Shown here in pieces: positions 17,475 to 26,905 of a stretch of 64,000 bases of DNA. Source of the DNA: Gemmatimonadota bacterium (lineage in GTDB: Bacteria > Gemmatimonadota > Gemmatimonadetes > Longimicrobiales > Gaopeijiaceae); the NCBI GenBank assembly GCA_041390105.1, contig JAWKQO010000003.1, positions 744,001 through 808,000 on the forward strand, read 5' to 3'. Under the pieces are notes generated by a model, which did not search any database, was not told where the DNA came from, and saw only the letters and a program-made list of their open reading frames with translations. Within the stretch, counting starts at the first letter, position 1. The number at the start of each line of letters is the position of its first letter. Both the position numbers and the translations under genes were made by a program.

Positions 17475-18442
17475 CAGAAGATCCAGAGCCCCAGCCCGAC
17501 GTAGGTCAGGCACAGCAGGGTGCCTTCGAGGCGCTGCACGCGGTAGCTGGTCTTGGCGAAGGGGAAGACCAGCAGAGAGAGGAACAGCACCGCCAGGAGA
17601 TGGAGGTGGGGCACGTCGCTCCCCACCGGGATCGGAGCCACAATGGAGGTGACGCCCAGCACGCCCCCGATGTTGAAGATGTTGGAGCCGATGATGTTGC
17701 CCACGGCGATGTCGGCCTCGCCGCGCACCCCGGCGACGATCGAGGTCGCCAGCTCGGGCAAGGAGGTCCCGACCGCGACCACGGTCATGCCGATCACGAT
17801 CTCCGAGACGCCCAGAGCGCTGGCGATGTAGATGGCCGAAGCCACGATGGCGTTGCCACCGATCACCAACGCAGAAAGGCCGACCAGGATGAGGCCCAGG
17901 TCGCGCAGCGTGGTGCGCGTGGTGGGTTTGCCGTCCGGAAACTCCTCGATGAACTCGCTGAACTCCTCGAGGACGGCTTCCGGCTCCTCCTTGGACGCGC
18001 GCATCACGTAGAGGAGGTACGCGACCAGCAACCCCACCAGCACCACGCCGTCCAAGCGGCTCACCTCGAGATCGAGGATGAGCGGATAGAGCAGGAGCGT
18101 GATCCCGATCATGATGGGGATCTCCCGCTGAACCACGCGGGCGGCGACCGTGAGCGGCTGGATCAGGGCCGTGAGCCCCAGCACCAGACCCACGTTGGCA
18201 AGGTTGGACCCCAGCACGTTGCCGATGGCGATGTCCGAAGCGCCGCCCAGCGCTGCGCGGATGCTCACCGCCAGCTCGGGCGCGGACGTCCCCAGCGAAA
18301 CCACGGTGAGACCGACCACGATGGGCGGCACGCCGAACCGCTGCGCCAACGCGGCGGCTCCGCGAATGAGCCACTCGGCACCGAAGTACAGGGCGCCCAC
18401 ACCGCCGGCCAGCAACAGGACCCGCGGAAGCAGCTCACCCAT
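17471..18442 (-). CDS. calcium/sodium antiporter of the CaCA superfamily (YrbG type)
   Basis: A 323-residue membrane exchanger with the two inverted alpha repeats of the family. The first has GTSAPELAVSI and GNVLGSNLANVG (about 51-82); the second has GTSLPELATSI and GNIIGSNIFNIG. These hold the acidic and polar residues that form the cation site. A charged cytoplasmic loop (SKEEPEAVLEEFSEFIEEF) separates the halves. The expected role is Na+/Ca2+ or H+/Ca2+ exchange across the inner membrane. It overlaps polX by 8 bases upstream and the DUF2157 gene by 4 bases downstream. Confidence 0.9.
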   Translation of the reverse strand: MGELLPRVLLLAGGVGALYFGAEWLIRGAAALAQRFGVPPIVVGLTVVSLGTSAPELAVSIRAALGGASDIAIGNVLGSNLANVGLVLGLTALIQPLTVAARVVQREIPIMIGITLLLYPLILDLEVSRLDGVVLVGLLVAYLLYVMRASKEEPEAVLEEFSEFIEEFPDGKPTTRTTLRDLGLILVGLSALVIGGNAIVASAIYIASALGVSEIVIGMTVVAVGTSLPELATSIVAGVRGEADIAVGNIIGSNIFNIGGVLGVTSIVAPIPVGSDVPHLHLLAVLFLSLLVFPFAKTSYRVQRLEGTLLCLTYVGLGLWIFW

Positions 18443-20177
18443 GGCGCCGCCTCAGCCACTTGGCGAACTGCGTCGCGGTGCGTGCGTTCAAGACGTCGTC
18501 GCGCTCGAGCCAGGCCCGGCGGGCCTGATCCACGCCATAGCGCGCGTTGTCGAGGTCTTTGGCCTTGTGCGCGTCGGTGGTGATGGCCACCGGCACCCCC
18601 AACTCGCGCGCTCGCGCCAGGTGCACATCGGAAAGGTCCAACCGCCGCGGACTCGAGTTGATCTCCACGGCGACGTCCTGCTCGGCTGCCGCGTGGAGCA
18701 CGGTTTCCATGTCGATCCCGTACGGCTCACGGCGGTTGAGCAGCCGGCCGGTAGGATGGGCCAGAAGATCGACAGCGGGATGGCGCAGGGCACGCACCAC
18801 GCGCTCGGTCATCTCCGACTTGTCGAGCGCCATGTAGGTGTGTACCGCCACGATGACGAAGTCGAGCTCGTCCAGGACCTCGTCCTCCATGTCCAGCGAG
18901 CCGTCCTTCAGGATATCGACCTCCAACCCACGGAAGATCCGGATGCCCTCCACCTTTTCCCGCGCCCGCTCGATGGCATCCCACTGCGCGCGCACGCGCT
19001 TGGCCGTGAGTCCTCCGGCAACGCCCACCGCGGGCGTGTGGTCGGTCACGACCAGATACTGGAGGCCTCGCGCCAGGCAGGCCTCGGCCAGCTCCCGCAC
19101 GGACAGGGCACCGTCGCTCCAGTCGGTGTGGGCATGCACCTCTCCACGAAGGTGCTTCACCGTGACGAGGTCCGGCAATGCGCCTTTGCGAGCGGCCTCG
19201 ATCTCGCCACGGTTCTCCCGCAGCTCCGGGGGGATCCAAGGGAGTCCGAGGACCCGGTAGCACTCCTCTTCCGTGCGACCCGCGATGCGCTCGCCCTCCT
19301 CGCCCTCCTCCGTGACCCGGAAGATGCCCCACTCACTGACCTTGAGCCCGTCGCGGACGGCCTGGGTGCGAAGCTCCACGTTGTGCTCCTTGGAGCCCGT
19401 GAAATACAGAAGCGCCGACCCCAGGCTCTCCGGCGGGACCACCCTGAGATCCACCGCCGGGCCCGAGCGCAGCACCACGCTTCCTTTGGTGTCCCCCTGG
19501 CCGGTGATCCGTTCCACCGCCGGGTAGGAGGCGAAGTGGTCCACGACCCGGGCTCCCTCCCCTTTGACCGTCACCAGCAGGTCCAGGTCACCAATCGTCT
19601 CCCGCCGCCGCCGGTAGGAACCGGCCACTTCCAGGCGGTCGAGCCCCGGCGCCTTCTCCATGTGCCGAAGCAGGGGGGTCAGGAACGCCTCGGCCTCCGA
19701 GAGCAGCATCCGCCCCCGCTGCTTCCGGCGCTCGTCGATGGCCGCGAGGATCTTGGCGGCGCTCTTGGGGCCGAACCCGGGCAACGTCTCCACCCGCCCG
19801 GCCTTCACCGCGGCCTCCAGCTGCTCGAGGTCGGTAACGTCGAGCTCCTTCCAGAGCCGGGCCGCCTTCTTGGGCCCGATCCCCTCCAGGCGTGTCAGCT
19901 CGACCAGGGAGATCGGGATCTCCCGCCCCAGCTCCTCCAGGCGCTGGAGCGTTCCCGTCTCAAGTAGCTCCACGATGTTGGCGGCCACCGTCTCACCGAT
20001 GTCGGGGAGCTCGGTCAGGTCCTCGTTGCCCTCGACCATCTCGGCCAGGGGCCGGGTGAGCTGGGCCACGGCTCTGGAGGCGTTGCGGTAGGCCCGCACC
20101 CGAAACGAGTTCGCGCCCTGGATCTCCAGGAGATCGGCCACCTCACCGAGGATCCGCGCGATCTCGAAGTTCTCCAT
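18435..20177 (-). CDS. polX: family X DNA polymerase with C-terminal PHP domain (PolX)
   Basis: A 580-residue bacterial PolX. Helix-hairpin-helix motifs (LPDIGETVAANI near 57-68, LEGIGPKKAARL near 97-108, LPGFGPKSAAKIL) precede the nucleotidyltransferase core GSYRRRRETIGDLDLL, whose metal-binding aspartates are Asp197, Asp199 and Asp243. The C-terminal PHP domain (EVHAHTDWSDG near 346, DHTPAVG, DAHKAKDL) carries metal-binding histidines and gives 3'-5' exonuclease or phosphoesterase activity in characterised homologues. The known role is gap filling in base-excision repair. It starts 7 bases after ligA stops, so polymerase and ligase for the same repair pathway are made together. Confidence 0.95.
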   Translation of the reverse strand: MENFEIARILGEVADLLEIQGANSFRVRAYRNASRAVAQLTRPLAEMVEGNEDLTELPDIGETVAANIVELLETGTLQRLEELGREIPISLVELTRLEGIGPKKAARLWKELDVTDLEQLEAAVKAGRVETLPGFGPKSAAKILAAIDERRKQRGRMLLSEAEAFLTPLLRHMEKAPGLDRLEVAGSYRRRRETIGDLDLLVTVKGEGARVVDHFASYPAVERITGQGDTKGSVVLRSGPAVDLRVVPPESLGSALLYFTGSKEHNVELRTQAVRDGLKVSEWGIFRVTEEGEEGERIAGRTEEECYRVLGLPWIPPELRENRGEIEAARKGALPDLVTVKHLRGEVHAHTDWSDGALSVRELAEACLARGLQYLVVTDHTPAVGVAGGLTAKRVRAQWDAIERAREKVEGIRIFRGLEVDILKDGSLDMEDEVLDELDFVIVAVHTYMALDKSEMTERVVRALRHPAVDLLAHPTGRLLNRREPYGIDMETVLHAAAEQDVAVEINSSPRRLDLSDVHLARARELGVPVAITTDAHKAKDLDNARYGVDQARRAWLERDDVLNARTATQFAKWLRRRHG

Positions 20178-20184
20178 GCGCCGC

Positions 20185-22155
20185 TCAGGCCTCTCCCAGC
20201 AGCGTCAGGAAGTCCTCCTCCGTGAGGACCCGCACGCCCAACTCAGTGGCCTTGTCCAGCTTGGAGCCCGCATCGCTGCCCGCCACCACGTAATCCGTGG
20301 CCTTGCTGACCGAGGACACGACCTTGGCGCCCTCCGCCTCCGCGCGCTCTTTGGCCTCCTCGCGCGAGAAGCGCTCCAGGCCTCCGGTGAACACGATCTT
20401 CTTTCCGGACAGTGCGCCGCCCTTCACTGCCGCCGGCGCCGTAAGCGTCCTCATCTCGGACGCCACGCGATCGATGGCTCTGCGGGTGCGCGGCTCGTCC
20501 AGGAACGTGCGGATGGCCTCCGACATCTTGGGGCCGATGCCGGGGACCGCCTCCAGCGCTTCGGGCGTGGCGTCCAGGATGGCGTCCAACGTGCGAAAGT
20601 GCCCGGCCAGATCGCGGGCAACCGTGGCTCCCACCTCGGGGATTCCCAGTCCGTGCACGAAACGCGCGAGCTCCGTGCTGCGCCGCGCCTGGATGGCGTC
20701 CACCAGGTTGTTGGCAGACTTCTCGGCGAACCCGGGTAGTGCCTCCAGCTGCTGGGCCTGCAGGTGGAAGAGACCAGCCAGATCGTGCACGAGCTCGCGC
20801 TCCACCAACAGCTTGGCGGTCTCTTCCCCCAGGCCTTCGATGTCGAGCGCGCCCCGCGACCCGAAGTGCACCAGCCGACCCTTGAGCTGGGCCGGGCAGC
20901 CGAAGCGGTTGGGACAGAGCGTGAAGGGTCCCTTGAGCACCACCGGCGTACCGCAGGCCGGACAGGCGGCGGGAAGCGCATACGCTGCGTGCCGCTTGTG
21001 GCCCGGCTCGGGCACGCGCTCCAGGACCTGCGGGATCACATCTCCGGCGCGTTGGATGCGGACGAGGTCTCCCTCCCGTACGTCCTTGCGCGCCAACTCT
21101 TCGCGGTTGTGCAGGGTGGCGCGGGATACGGTGACACCGCCCACCTCCACCGGTCGCAGCAGCGCCACCGGCGTCATGGCGCCGGTCCGCCCCACCGAGA
21201 CCACGATGCGATCGATGCGCGTGATCTCCTTGCGTGGCTCGAACTTGAACGCCATCGCTCCACGGGGGTGGTGCGAGGTGGAGCCCAACTGCTCGCGCGC
21301 ATCCAGGTCGTCGACCTTGATGACGACGCCATCGATCTCGTAGTCGAGCGTGTCCCGGTCCGCTTCGTAGCGACGGTGATAGTCGAGGATCTCGTCCAGG
21401 CTGGACGCGGTCTCGACCCGGTCGGGAACGCGAAACCCCCATTCAGCGAGCCACTTCAGACCCTGTCGGTCGGTCTCCACCGCGACGCCCTCCGCATGGA
21501 GCACATCGTAGGCGATCAGGTGCAGTGGACGTTCCGCCGTGATCCGGGAATCGAGTTGACGGATGGCACCGGCAGCCGCATTGCGCGGATTGACGAAGGG
21601 TTCCTCGCCGCGCTCGACCAGCCGCTGGTTGAGCTCCTCGAAGGCAGAAAGGAACATCATGACTTCGCCGCGCACGGAAAGCAGCGCAGGCGGCGTGGTG
21701 CCACGCAGCTTGAGTGGCACAGAGGGAATGGTGCGTACGTTTTCGGTCACGCCCTCACCGGTGACCCCGTTCCCGCGCGTGACTGCCCGCACCAGATGTC
21801 CGTCTTCGTACACCAGCTCCAGCGAGGCGCCATCCAGCTTGGGCTCCAGGATGAACTCGGGGTCGCCACCCAGCGCCTTCATGATGCGTTCGTGGAAACG
21901 CTTCACATCGGCTGGCTCCTGGCTGGAGTCCAGCGAGCGCATGGGCACCACGTGGTCGAAGTTGGGGAGTGTGGAGAGCGGCTCGCTGCCGACCCGCTGG
22001 GTGGGGGAGTCGGGCGTGCGCAGGGCGGGATAGCGCTCTTCCAACTCCTGCAGCCGCCGAAAGAGCCTGTCGAACTCCGCGTCCGAGACGGTCGGCTTGT
22101 CGAGGACGTGGTAGCGGTAGTTGTGCTCCTCGACCGCCAGGCGGAGCTCTGCCAC
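20185..22155 (-). CDS. ligA: NAD-dependent DNA ligase
   Basis: A 656-residue LigA with all domains: Ia domain at the N-terminus (EEHNYRYHVLDKPTVSDAEFD), adenylation motif KLDGA with nucleophile Lys106, OB fold, a four-cysteine zinc finger (CPACG...CPNRFGCPAQ, about 392-415), helix-hairpin-helix repeats and a C-terminal BRCT domain. It seals nicks in replication and repair using NAD+. The GTG at 22155 is the only plausible start codon near the conserved N-terminus; the frame continues upstream without an ATG or TTG, so a slightly longer product from a rarer codon is possible. It is the first gene of the five-gene operon. Confidence 0.96.
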   Translation of the reverse strand: MAELRLAVEEHNYRYHVLDKPTVSDAEFDRLFRRLQELEERYPALRTPDSPTQRVGSEPLSTLPNFDHVVPMRSLDSSQEPADVKRFHERIMKALGGDPEFILEPKLDGASLELVYEDGHLVRAVTRGNGVTGEGVTENVRTIPSVPLKLRGTTPPALLSVRGEVMMFLSAFEELNQRLVERGEEPFVNPRNAAAGAIRQLDSRITAERPLHLIAYDVLHAEGVAVETDRQGLKWLAEWGFRVPDRVETASSLDEILDYHRRYEADRDTLDYEIDGVVIKVDDLDAREQLGSTSHHPRGAMAFKFEPRKEITRIDRIVVSVGRTGAMTPVALLRPVEVGGVTVSRATLHNREELARKDVREGDLVRIQRAGDVIPQVLERVPEPGHKRHAAYALPAACPACGTPVVLKGPFTLCPNRFGCPAQLKGRLVHFGSRGALDIEGLGEETAKLLVERELVHDLAGLFHLQAQQLEALPGFAEKSANNLVDAIQARRSTELARFVHGLGIPEVGATVARDLAGHFRTLDAILDATPEALEAVPGIGPKMSEAIRTFLDEPRTRRAIDRVASEMRTLTAPAAVKGGALSGKKIVFTGGLERFSREEAKERAEAEGAKVVSSVSKATDYVVAGSDAGSKLDKATELGVRVLTEEDFLTLLGEA

Positions 22156-22366
22156 CTCGCGAGCGGCGGCTTCCTGCGTCCGGGAATCGGTCGAGGTCTT
22201 CAGGGAGCAGCGTCCTGCTGAGGTGATTCCGGGGGGATCCTACGGTAACACTGCCCCCGGCCGCGGGGCGACCGGCCGGCGGGGTACCGCTCTCATGCAG
22301 CGCTTCCCTTGCGGCAGGCCACTCGGCGGCGTCGCTTGGGCCGCCCACCGCCTGCACGGAGCCCCC

Positions 22367-23524
22367 ATGAGTACCGCATCCCGAGACGAGTTCCTCGAAG
22401 ACGCTCTGGCCCGCTATGTAGCCACCCCCTCCGTGAATCCGGCCTTCTCGGACGGCAGCACCCACGAAGCCGCCATGGCCTCCGTGGTGGCCCGCGATCT
22501 GGAGGAGGCGGGGCTCGAGGTAACGGTCATCGCGGCGGGTCCGGGACGGGACTCCGTGGTGGGCCGCCTGCCGGGGACGGGCGGTGGTCGCTCCCTGATG
22601 TTGAATGGGCACCTGGACACCGTCGGTCCCGGTGGGATGGAGCGACCGTTCGAGCCGCGTCTCGAGGGACGGCACCTGCACGGCCGGGGCTCCTACGACA
22701 TGAAGTCGGGCCTGGCCAGCTGCGTGGCGGCCGCCCGGGCGCTGGCCCGGGGCCCGCGCCTGGCCGGCGACGTGGTGGTGACGGCCGTGGCCGACGAGGA
22801 GGAGGCCAGCCTGGGCATGCAGGCGGTCTTGGCGGCCGTCCGGACCGATGGTGCCATCGTCACGGAGCCCACCGAGCTGGAGATCTGCATAGCCCACAAG
22901 GGGTTCCTCTGGGTGGAGCTGGTCACGCACGGGCGCGCCGCGCACGGTTCGCGCTTCCGGGAAGGCATCGACGCCAACCTCCGCATGGGTCGCGTGCTGG
23001 CCGCCCTGGAACCGCTGGAGCGGGCGCTGCGGGAAGGCACCGGGCACGCGCTGCTGGGTCCCGGCTCCATGCACGTGGGCACGCTGCACGGGGGCGCGGG
23101 CCTCAGCGTGTACGCCGACCGCTGTGTGGCGGGGCTGGAGCGTCGCACGCTCCCCGGTGAGCGCACGGACGAGATCCTGGCCGAGCTACAGGGTCTACTG
23201 GACACGCTGACGTGGCAGGACCCCAGCTTCCGGGCAGAGCTTCGCCTGTTGTTGGAACGGGCTCCCTTCGAAGCGCACGACGGCTCCGACGTGGTCCGCA
23301 CGCTGGACCGGGCGTTTGCACAGGTGCAGGGCGCGTCCCCACGACGTCAGGGCGGCAGCTATTGGATGGATGCGGCCTTCATCCAGGCCGCGGGAATCGA
23401 CACCGTGGTCTTCGGTCCTTCGGGCACCGGTGCACACGCCGACGTCGAGTGGGTGGACCTGGACTCGCTGCAGACCCACTGTAGGGTGCTTCAGCAGGCC
23501 GCCCGAACCTACTGCGCCGCATGA
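22367..23524 (+). CDS. M20 family metallopeptidase (ArgE/DapE/ACY1 type)
   Basis: A 385-residue cytosolic dizinc hydrolase. Metal-binding and catalytic residues are visible: GHLDTVG (His82, Asp84), SYDMKSG (Asp111) and ADEEEAS (Glu144-Glu145); a dimerisation domain sits in the middle. The family deacylates N-acyl amino acids or cleaves small peptides. The ATG at 22367 has GGAG five bases upstream; an in-frame ATG at 22295 lacks one. The stop overlaps the next gene (ATGA), so hydrolase and PLP enzyme probably act on one pathway, such as release of an amino acid and its further conversion. Confidence 0.88.
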   Translation: MSTASRDEFLEDALARYVATPSVNPAFSDGSTHEAAMASVVARDLEEAGLEVTVIAAGPGRDSVVGRLPGTGGGRSLMLNGHLDTVGPGGMERPFEPRLEGRHLHGRGSYDMKSGLASCVAAARALARGPRLAGDVVVTAVADEEEASLGMQAVLAAVRTDGAIVTEPTELEICIAHKGFLWVELVTHGRAAHGSRFREGIDANLRMGRVLAALEPLERALREGTGHALLGPGSMHVGTLHGGAGLSVYADRCVAGLERRTLPGERTDEILAELQGLLDTLTWQDPSFRAELRLLLERAPFEAHDGSDVVRTLDRAFAQVQGASPRRQGGSYWMDAAFIQAAGIDTVVFGPSGTGAHADVEWVDLDSLQTHCRVLQQAARTYCAA

Positions 23525-24702
23525 GCCTCGATCTCCACGCCCTCCGCGCCGACACGCCGGGAACCGCACACCGCATCCACCTCAACAACGCGGGCGCGGC
23601 CCTGATGCCCACGCCGGTGCTGGACGCCGTACGCCAGCACCTCGAGTTGGAGGCACGCATCGGTGGCTACGAGGCCGCGGCCGAGCGCGCAGACGCCATC
23701 GCAGAGGCCTACGCGTCCGTATCCGCGCTGCTCAACGCTCCGGCGGGCACTGTGGCCTTCATGGACAGCGCCACCACGGCCTTCAACACGGCCCTCTCGG
23801 CGATCCCGTTCCGCGAGGGTGACGTGTTGCTCACCACGCGCAACGACTACGCGTCGAACCAGATCGCGTTCCTTTCCCTGCAACGGCGGATGGGGATCCG
23901 CGTGGTGCGCGCGCCGGACGCCGAGGAGGGAGGCGTGGACGTGGCTGCCCTCGCCGAGCTGGTGCACCGCCTGCGTCCGCGTCTGGTGTCGGTGACGCAC
24001 GTGCCCACCAATTCCGGATTGGTCCAGCCGGTGGAAGAGGTGTGTCGCGTCTGCCGGGAACGGGACGTCACGGTGTTGGTCGACGCCTGTCAGTCCGTGG
24101 GCCAGATGTCGATCGACGTGCAGGCACTCGGCTGTGACTTCCTGTCCGCGACCGCGCGCAAGTTCCTGCGAGGACCGCGCGGCATCGGTTTCCTCTACGT
24201 GTCGGAGCGCGCGCTCGGCCAGGGCCTGGAGCCTCTGCTCCCCGATATGCGGGGCGCCGACTGGATCGAGGCGGATCTGTATCAGCCCGCACCCGATGCA
24301 CGCCGCTTCGAGAATTGGGAGTTCGCGTGGGCGTTGGTGCTGGGCATGGGTGCGGCGGCCCGCTACGCGCTGGACCTGGGGCTCGACGCCATCGAGCGCC
24401 GGGTGCGCGCGCTGGCGGCGCTCACGCGCGAGCGGCTGTCCTCCGTGCCGGGCATCCGGGTGCTGGACCAGGGACCGGAGCTGGCCGGGTTGGTGACGGC
24501 CGAGATCGGATCGCTCGATCCGGCGGACGTCATGCAGCGCCTGCGCCAGCTGGGCATCAACACCTCGGCGAGCCCACGTGAGGTCGGCGTGCTGGACTTC
24601 GACCAGAAGGAAGTGTCGGGTGCGCTACGCGCCTCGCCCCACTACTACAACACCGCCGAAGAGATCGACCGCTTCGTGGAAGCGGTTGCGGCTATGGTGT
24701 GA
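23521..24702 (+). CDS. class V aminotransferase family PLP enzyme
   Basis: A 393-residue fold-type I enzyme. Its N-terminus IHLNNAGAALMP, cofactor-pairing VDACQSVGQM (Asp188) and lysine motif SATARKFLRGPRG (Lys214) place it near the cysteine desulfurase, isopenicillin N epimerase and EgtE lyase group. It lacks the desulfurase active-site cysteine loop seen in SufS of this window, so it is more likely a C-S lyase, epimerase or transaminase. It overlaps the M20 hydrolase by 4 bases and ends 3 bases from the convergent YCF48-like gene, leaving no room for a separate terminator. Confidence 0.8.
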   Translation: MSLDLHALRADTPGTAHRIHLNNAGAALMPTPVLDAVRQHLELEARIGGYEAAAERADAIAEAYASVSALLNAPAGTVAFMDSATTAFNTALSAIPFREGDVLLTTRNDYASNQIAFLSLQRRMGIRVVRAPDAEEGGVDVAALAELVHRLRPRLVSVTHVPTNSGLVQPVEEVCRVCRERDVTVLVDACQSVGQMSIDVQALGCDFLSATARKFLRGPRGIGFLYVSERALGQGLEPLLPDMRGADWIEADLYQPAPDARRFENWEFAWALVLGMGAAARYALDLGLDAIERRVRALAALTRERLSSVPGIRVLDQGPELAGLVTAEIGSLDPADVMQRLRQLGINTSASPREVGVLDFDQKEVSGALRASPHYYNTAEEIDRFVEAVAAMV

Positions 24703-24705
24703 GGA

Positions 24706-25770
24706 CTACCACTCAATTCGGGTGATGCGGCCGCGCGGTCCCACCATCCAGCCCACACCGCCCGCCGCGACGCCGACCGCCCAGTAGGTCTGATCGGAGA
24801 GCGCTCGCCAGGTGCGCCCACCGTCGTCGGAGACGTCCGCACCACCCGGCCCCACCGCCACGACGGTGGTGGTGCCTGGCACGAAGGCGCTCCCGTAGAC
24901 GGGGCCCAGCAGATGCAGCGCCCCGCCGGCCGCCCAGGTCCGTCCGCCGTCCCGGGTCAGCAGCACGTTGTCGGTGCGTGCCTCCATCTGCGCCAGGTCA
25001 CCCCCCAGCGCCACGCCGCTCCCCGCCGCACCGAAGGCCACCGTGGTCAGGCCGGCCGCATCGCCGCGGACCACGGGAGCCTCCTGCACCGACCACTGTC
25101 CGGCCCCCGAACGCAGCGACAGCAGCCGGGCGTTCCCCCCCGCGCCGGTGGCAATCCAGAACGCGCCGTCCGGCGCGGCCCGAGCGCAGGTCCCGGAGGC
25201 GGCGAACCCGCCCTCTCCCTGGCCGGCGGCGGGCAGCGCCGCGGCGGAGACTCGATTCCAGTTCCGTCCCCCGTCCTTCGTCTCCAGAAGGAACGGCACC
25301 CCGTCGAAGGAGTCGCCATAGGCGAAGCCGTGCGTCTCATCCAGGAAATCCAGGCAATCCAGGAACCCCGCCGGCTCCTCCATCAGGAAGGTCAAGCTCC
25401 AGCTGGCTCCCCCGTCCTCGGTCCGGTAGAGGCGCGAAAGGGGCCCGTTCCCCGAGGTCAGCACCACGGCCTCGCGGCCGCTGAACCCGTGCACGTCACG
25501 GAACTGGAGGGAGTCGCCGGCCTCACTGGGCCGGGTGACCCAGGTGCCGCCCCCGTCCAGCGTCAGGAGGATGGTCCCGGCGTGGCCGCTCGCCCAGACC
25601 ACTCGTTGGCTCACCGGACTCACCGCCTGTAGGAGCGCGTCCGTGCCCGAGGTCTGCTCCACCAGGGTGATCAGAGGCGGGCGAGGGGCGCTGCCCTGGC
25701 CACGGAGCGTGCCGCTCCCGGCGAGCGCGAAGACCAGCCCGAGTACCATCCGTCGTATGGCGAGGCTCAT
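24706..25770 (-). CDS. secreted YCF48/BNR-repeat protein
   Basis: A 354-residue exported protein with signal peptide LGLVFALAGSGTLRGQG and several repeats of the Asp-box type: TLDGGGTWV, TEDGGASWS, TKDGGRNWN, TRDGGRTWA and SDDGGRTWR. Such repeats build a sialidase- or YCF48-like beta-propeller. In photosynthetic organisms YCF48 is a photosystem assembly factor; in other bacteria the role is unknown and probably binding. The ATG at 25770 gives a clean signal peptide; the open frame upstream runs antisense to the sigma factor gene and is not coding. Confidence 0.75.
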   Translation of the reverse strand: MSLAIRRMVLGLVFALAGSGTLRGQGSAPRPPLITLVEQTSGTDALLQAVSPVSQRVVWASGHAGTILLTLDGGGTWVTRPSEAGDSLQFRDVHGFSGREAVVLTSGNGPLSRLYRTEDGGASWSLTFLMEEPAGFLDCLDFLDETHGFAYGDSFDGVPFLLETKDGGRNWNRVSAAALPAAGQGEGGFAASGTCARAAPDGAFWIATGAGGNARLLSLRSGAGQWSVQEAPVVRGDAAGLTTVAFGAAGSGVALGGDLAQMEARTDNVLLTRDGGRTWAAGGALHLLGPVYGSAFVPGTTTVVAVGPGGADVSDDGGRTWRALSDQTYWAVGVAAGGVGWMVGPRGRITRIEW

Positions 25771-25899
25771 GCACCGCAGCCTATCCGGCCACCCGGGCTG
25801 CGGCAATGCGGACCGGGTCGGTTGCCCCTGCCCCCGCTCGTGAAGATTGTTGGGGGCTCGCCCGTAGGTCCTGCGTAGAACCGTCAAACTGGAGTCTGC

Positions 25900-26481
25900 T
25901 TGCAACCGGAGGTCGAGCGGGAGTTGATCGCGAAGTGTCGGGCCGGAGGCCCCCGCTTCTTCGAGCCGATCGTTCGGGCCTACGAGGGCCCGGGCCTCAG
26001 GCTCGCACTCGGCATGCTCGGTGACGCCGACGAGGCGCGCGACGCGGTGCAGGATGCCTTCGTGAAGGCCTGGCAGTCGCTCGCCCGCTTCGACCCCAAG
26101 CGTCCCTTCGGCCCCTGGTTCTTCCAGATCCTCCGCAACCGGTGTCGCGACCTCCTGCGCAGTCGGCAGGCCCGCTTCAAGGTCGAGGTGCTGGACGAGA
26201 ACCTGGAGAGGAATCCGGACGACGCGGCGAACCGACCCGATCACGTACGGGAGCGGGCGGCGCGGCGCGAGTTGTTGTGGAAGGCGCTCGAGCAGGTGGC
26301 GCCGGAGCACCGTGAGGTTCTGGTCTTGAAGGAATTGGAAGGGTTCCGCTACCAGGAGATCGCGTCCATCCTGGACATCCCCGACGGGACCGTCGCCAGC
26401 CGTCTCTTCCACGCACGTCGCGCGTTGAAGGAGGCGCTGGAGATGATGGGGTGGACGACCCTGGAGGGGCACACGCACTGA
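25900..26481 (+). CDS. ECF-type RNA polymerase sigma factor
   Basis: A 193-residue sigma-70 family protein with region 2 (RAYEGPGLRLALGMLGDADE through FFQILRNRCRDLLR, about 27-92) and region 4 (ALEQVAPEHREVLVLKELEG through GTVASRLFHARRALKEAL), and no regions 1 or 3. It should direct RNA polymerase to a dedicated promoter set. The start is a TTG at 25900, supported by GGAG at 25891-25894 with a 5-base spacer; no ATG or GTG lies at a suitable site. A membrane protein likely to be its regulator begins one base after its stop. Confidence 0.92.
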   Translation: MQPEVERELIAKCRAGGPRFFEPIVRAYEGPGLRLALGMLGDADEARDAVQDAFVKAWQSLARFDPKRPFGPWFFQILRNRCRDLLRSRQARFKVEVLDENLERNPDDAANRPDHVRERAARRELLWKALEQVAPEHREVLVLKELEGFRYQEIASILDIPDGTVASRLFHARRALKEALEMMGWTTLEGHTH

Positions 26482-26482
26482 G

Positions 26483-26905
26483 ATGGCTATCGTTACGCAC
26501 GAAACCCTGATGCGCTACCTCGATGGCGAGCTCTCGCCCGAGGAGGCCGTGCGCATCGAGGGCGAGCTCGCTTCTTCCACGGAGCTGCAGCGGGACATCG
26601 CGCTGTTCCAGGCCATGAAGGCCGACCTGCAACAACTCTCCTTCGATCCCCAACTGCTGGATGGATCGGTCTGGGAGCGCGTCCATCGCCGGCTCACCCG
26701 GCCCATCGGCTGGATGCTGATTCTGCTGGGGGCCGTCGTCTGGATCAGCTACGGCACCTGGATGTATTCGCGCTCGTCCATCGCCCTCTGGGAAAAGATG
26801 GCCACCGGCGGCGTGGTGCTGGGCATCGTGCTGCTCTTCGCCACCGTGCTCTACGAGCGGTACCGACACTGGCAGGTCGACCCCTACAAGGACGTCTATC
26901 GATGA
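26483..26905 (+). CDS. putative membrane anti-sigma factor without zinc ligands
   Basis: A 140-residue protein. The N-terminal 50 residues (HETLMRYLDGELSPEEA, ELASSTELQRDI) look like the anti-sigma domain that holds ECF factors, but the HxxxCxxC zinc ligands are absent. Two membrane helices follow (about 73-93 and 106-126), with a short C-terminal tail. Its position one base after the ECF gene supports anti-sigma function by context. The start overlaps nothing, but its stop overlaps the YbjQ-family gene as ATGA. A membrane protein of unrelated role is the alternative. Confidence 0.65.
   Translation: MAIVTHETLMRYLDGELSPEEAVRIEGELASSTELQRDIALFQAMKADLQQLSFDPQLLDGSVWERVHRRLTRPIGWMLILLGAVVWISYGTWMYSRSSIALWEKMATGGVVLGIVLLFATVLYERYRHWQVDPYKDVYR

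Noticed and set aside
17475..18374. Upstream extension of the DUF2157 frame over the exchanger gene
   Set aside because: Its translation is low-complexity Arg/Gly/His sequence in a shifted frame of the well-conserved CaCA exchanger.
20764..22221. 485-codon plus-strand open frame
   Set aside because: It is antisense to ligA, whose catalytic and zinc-finger motifs are on the minus strand.
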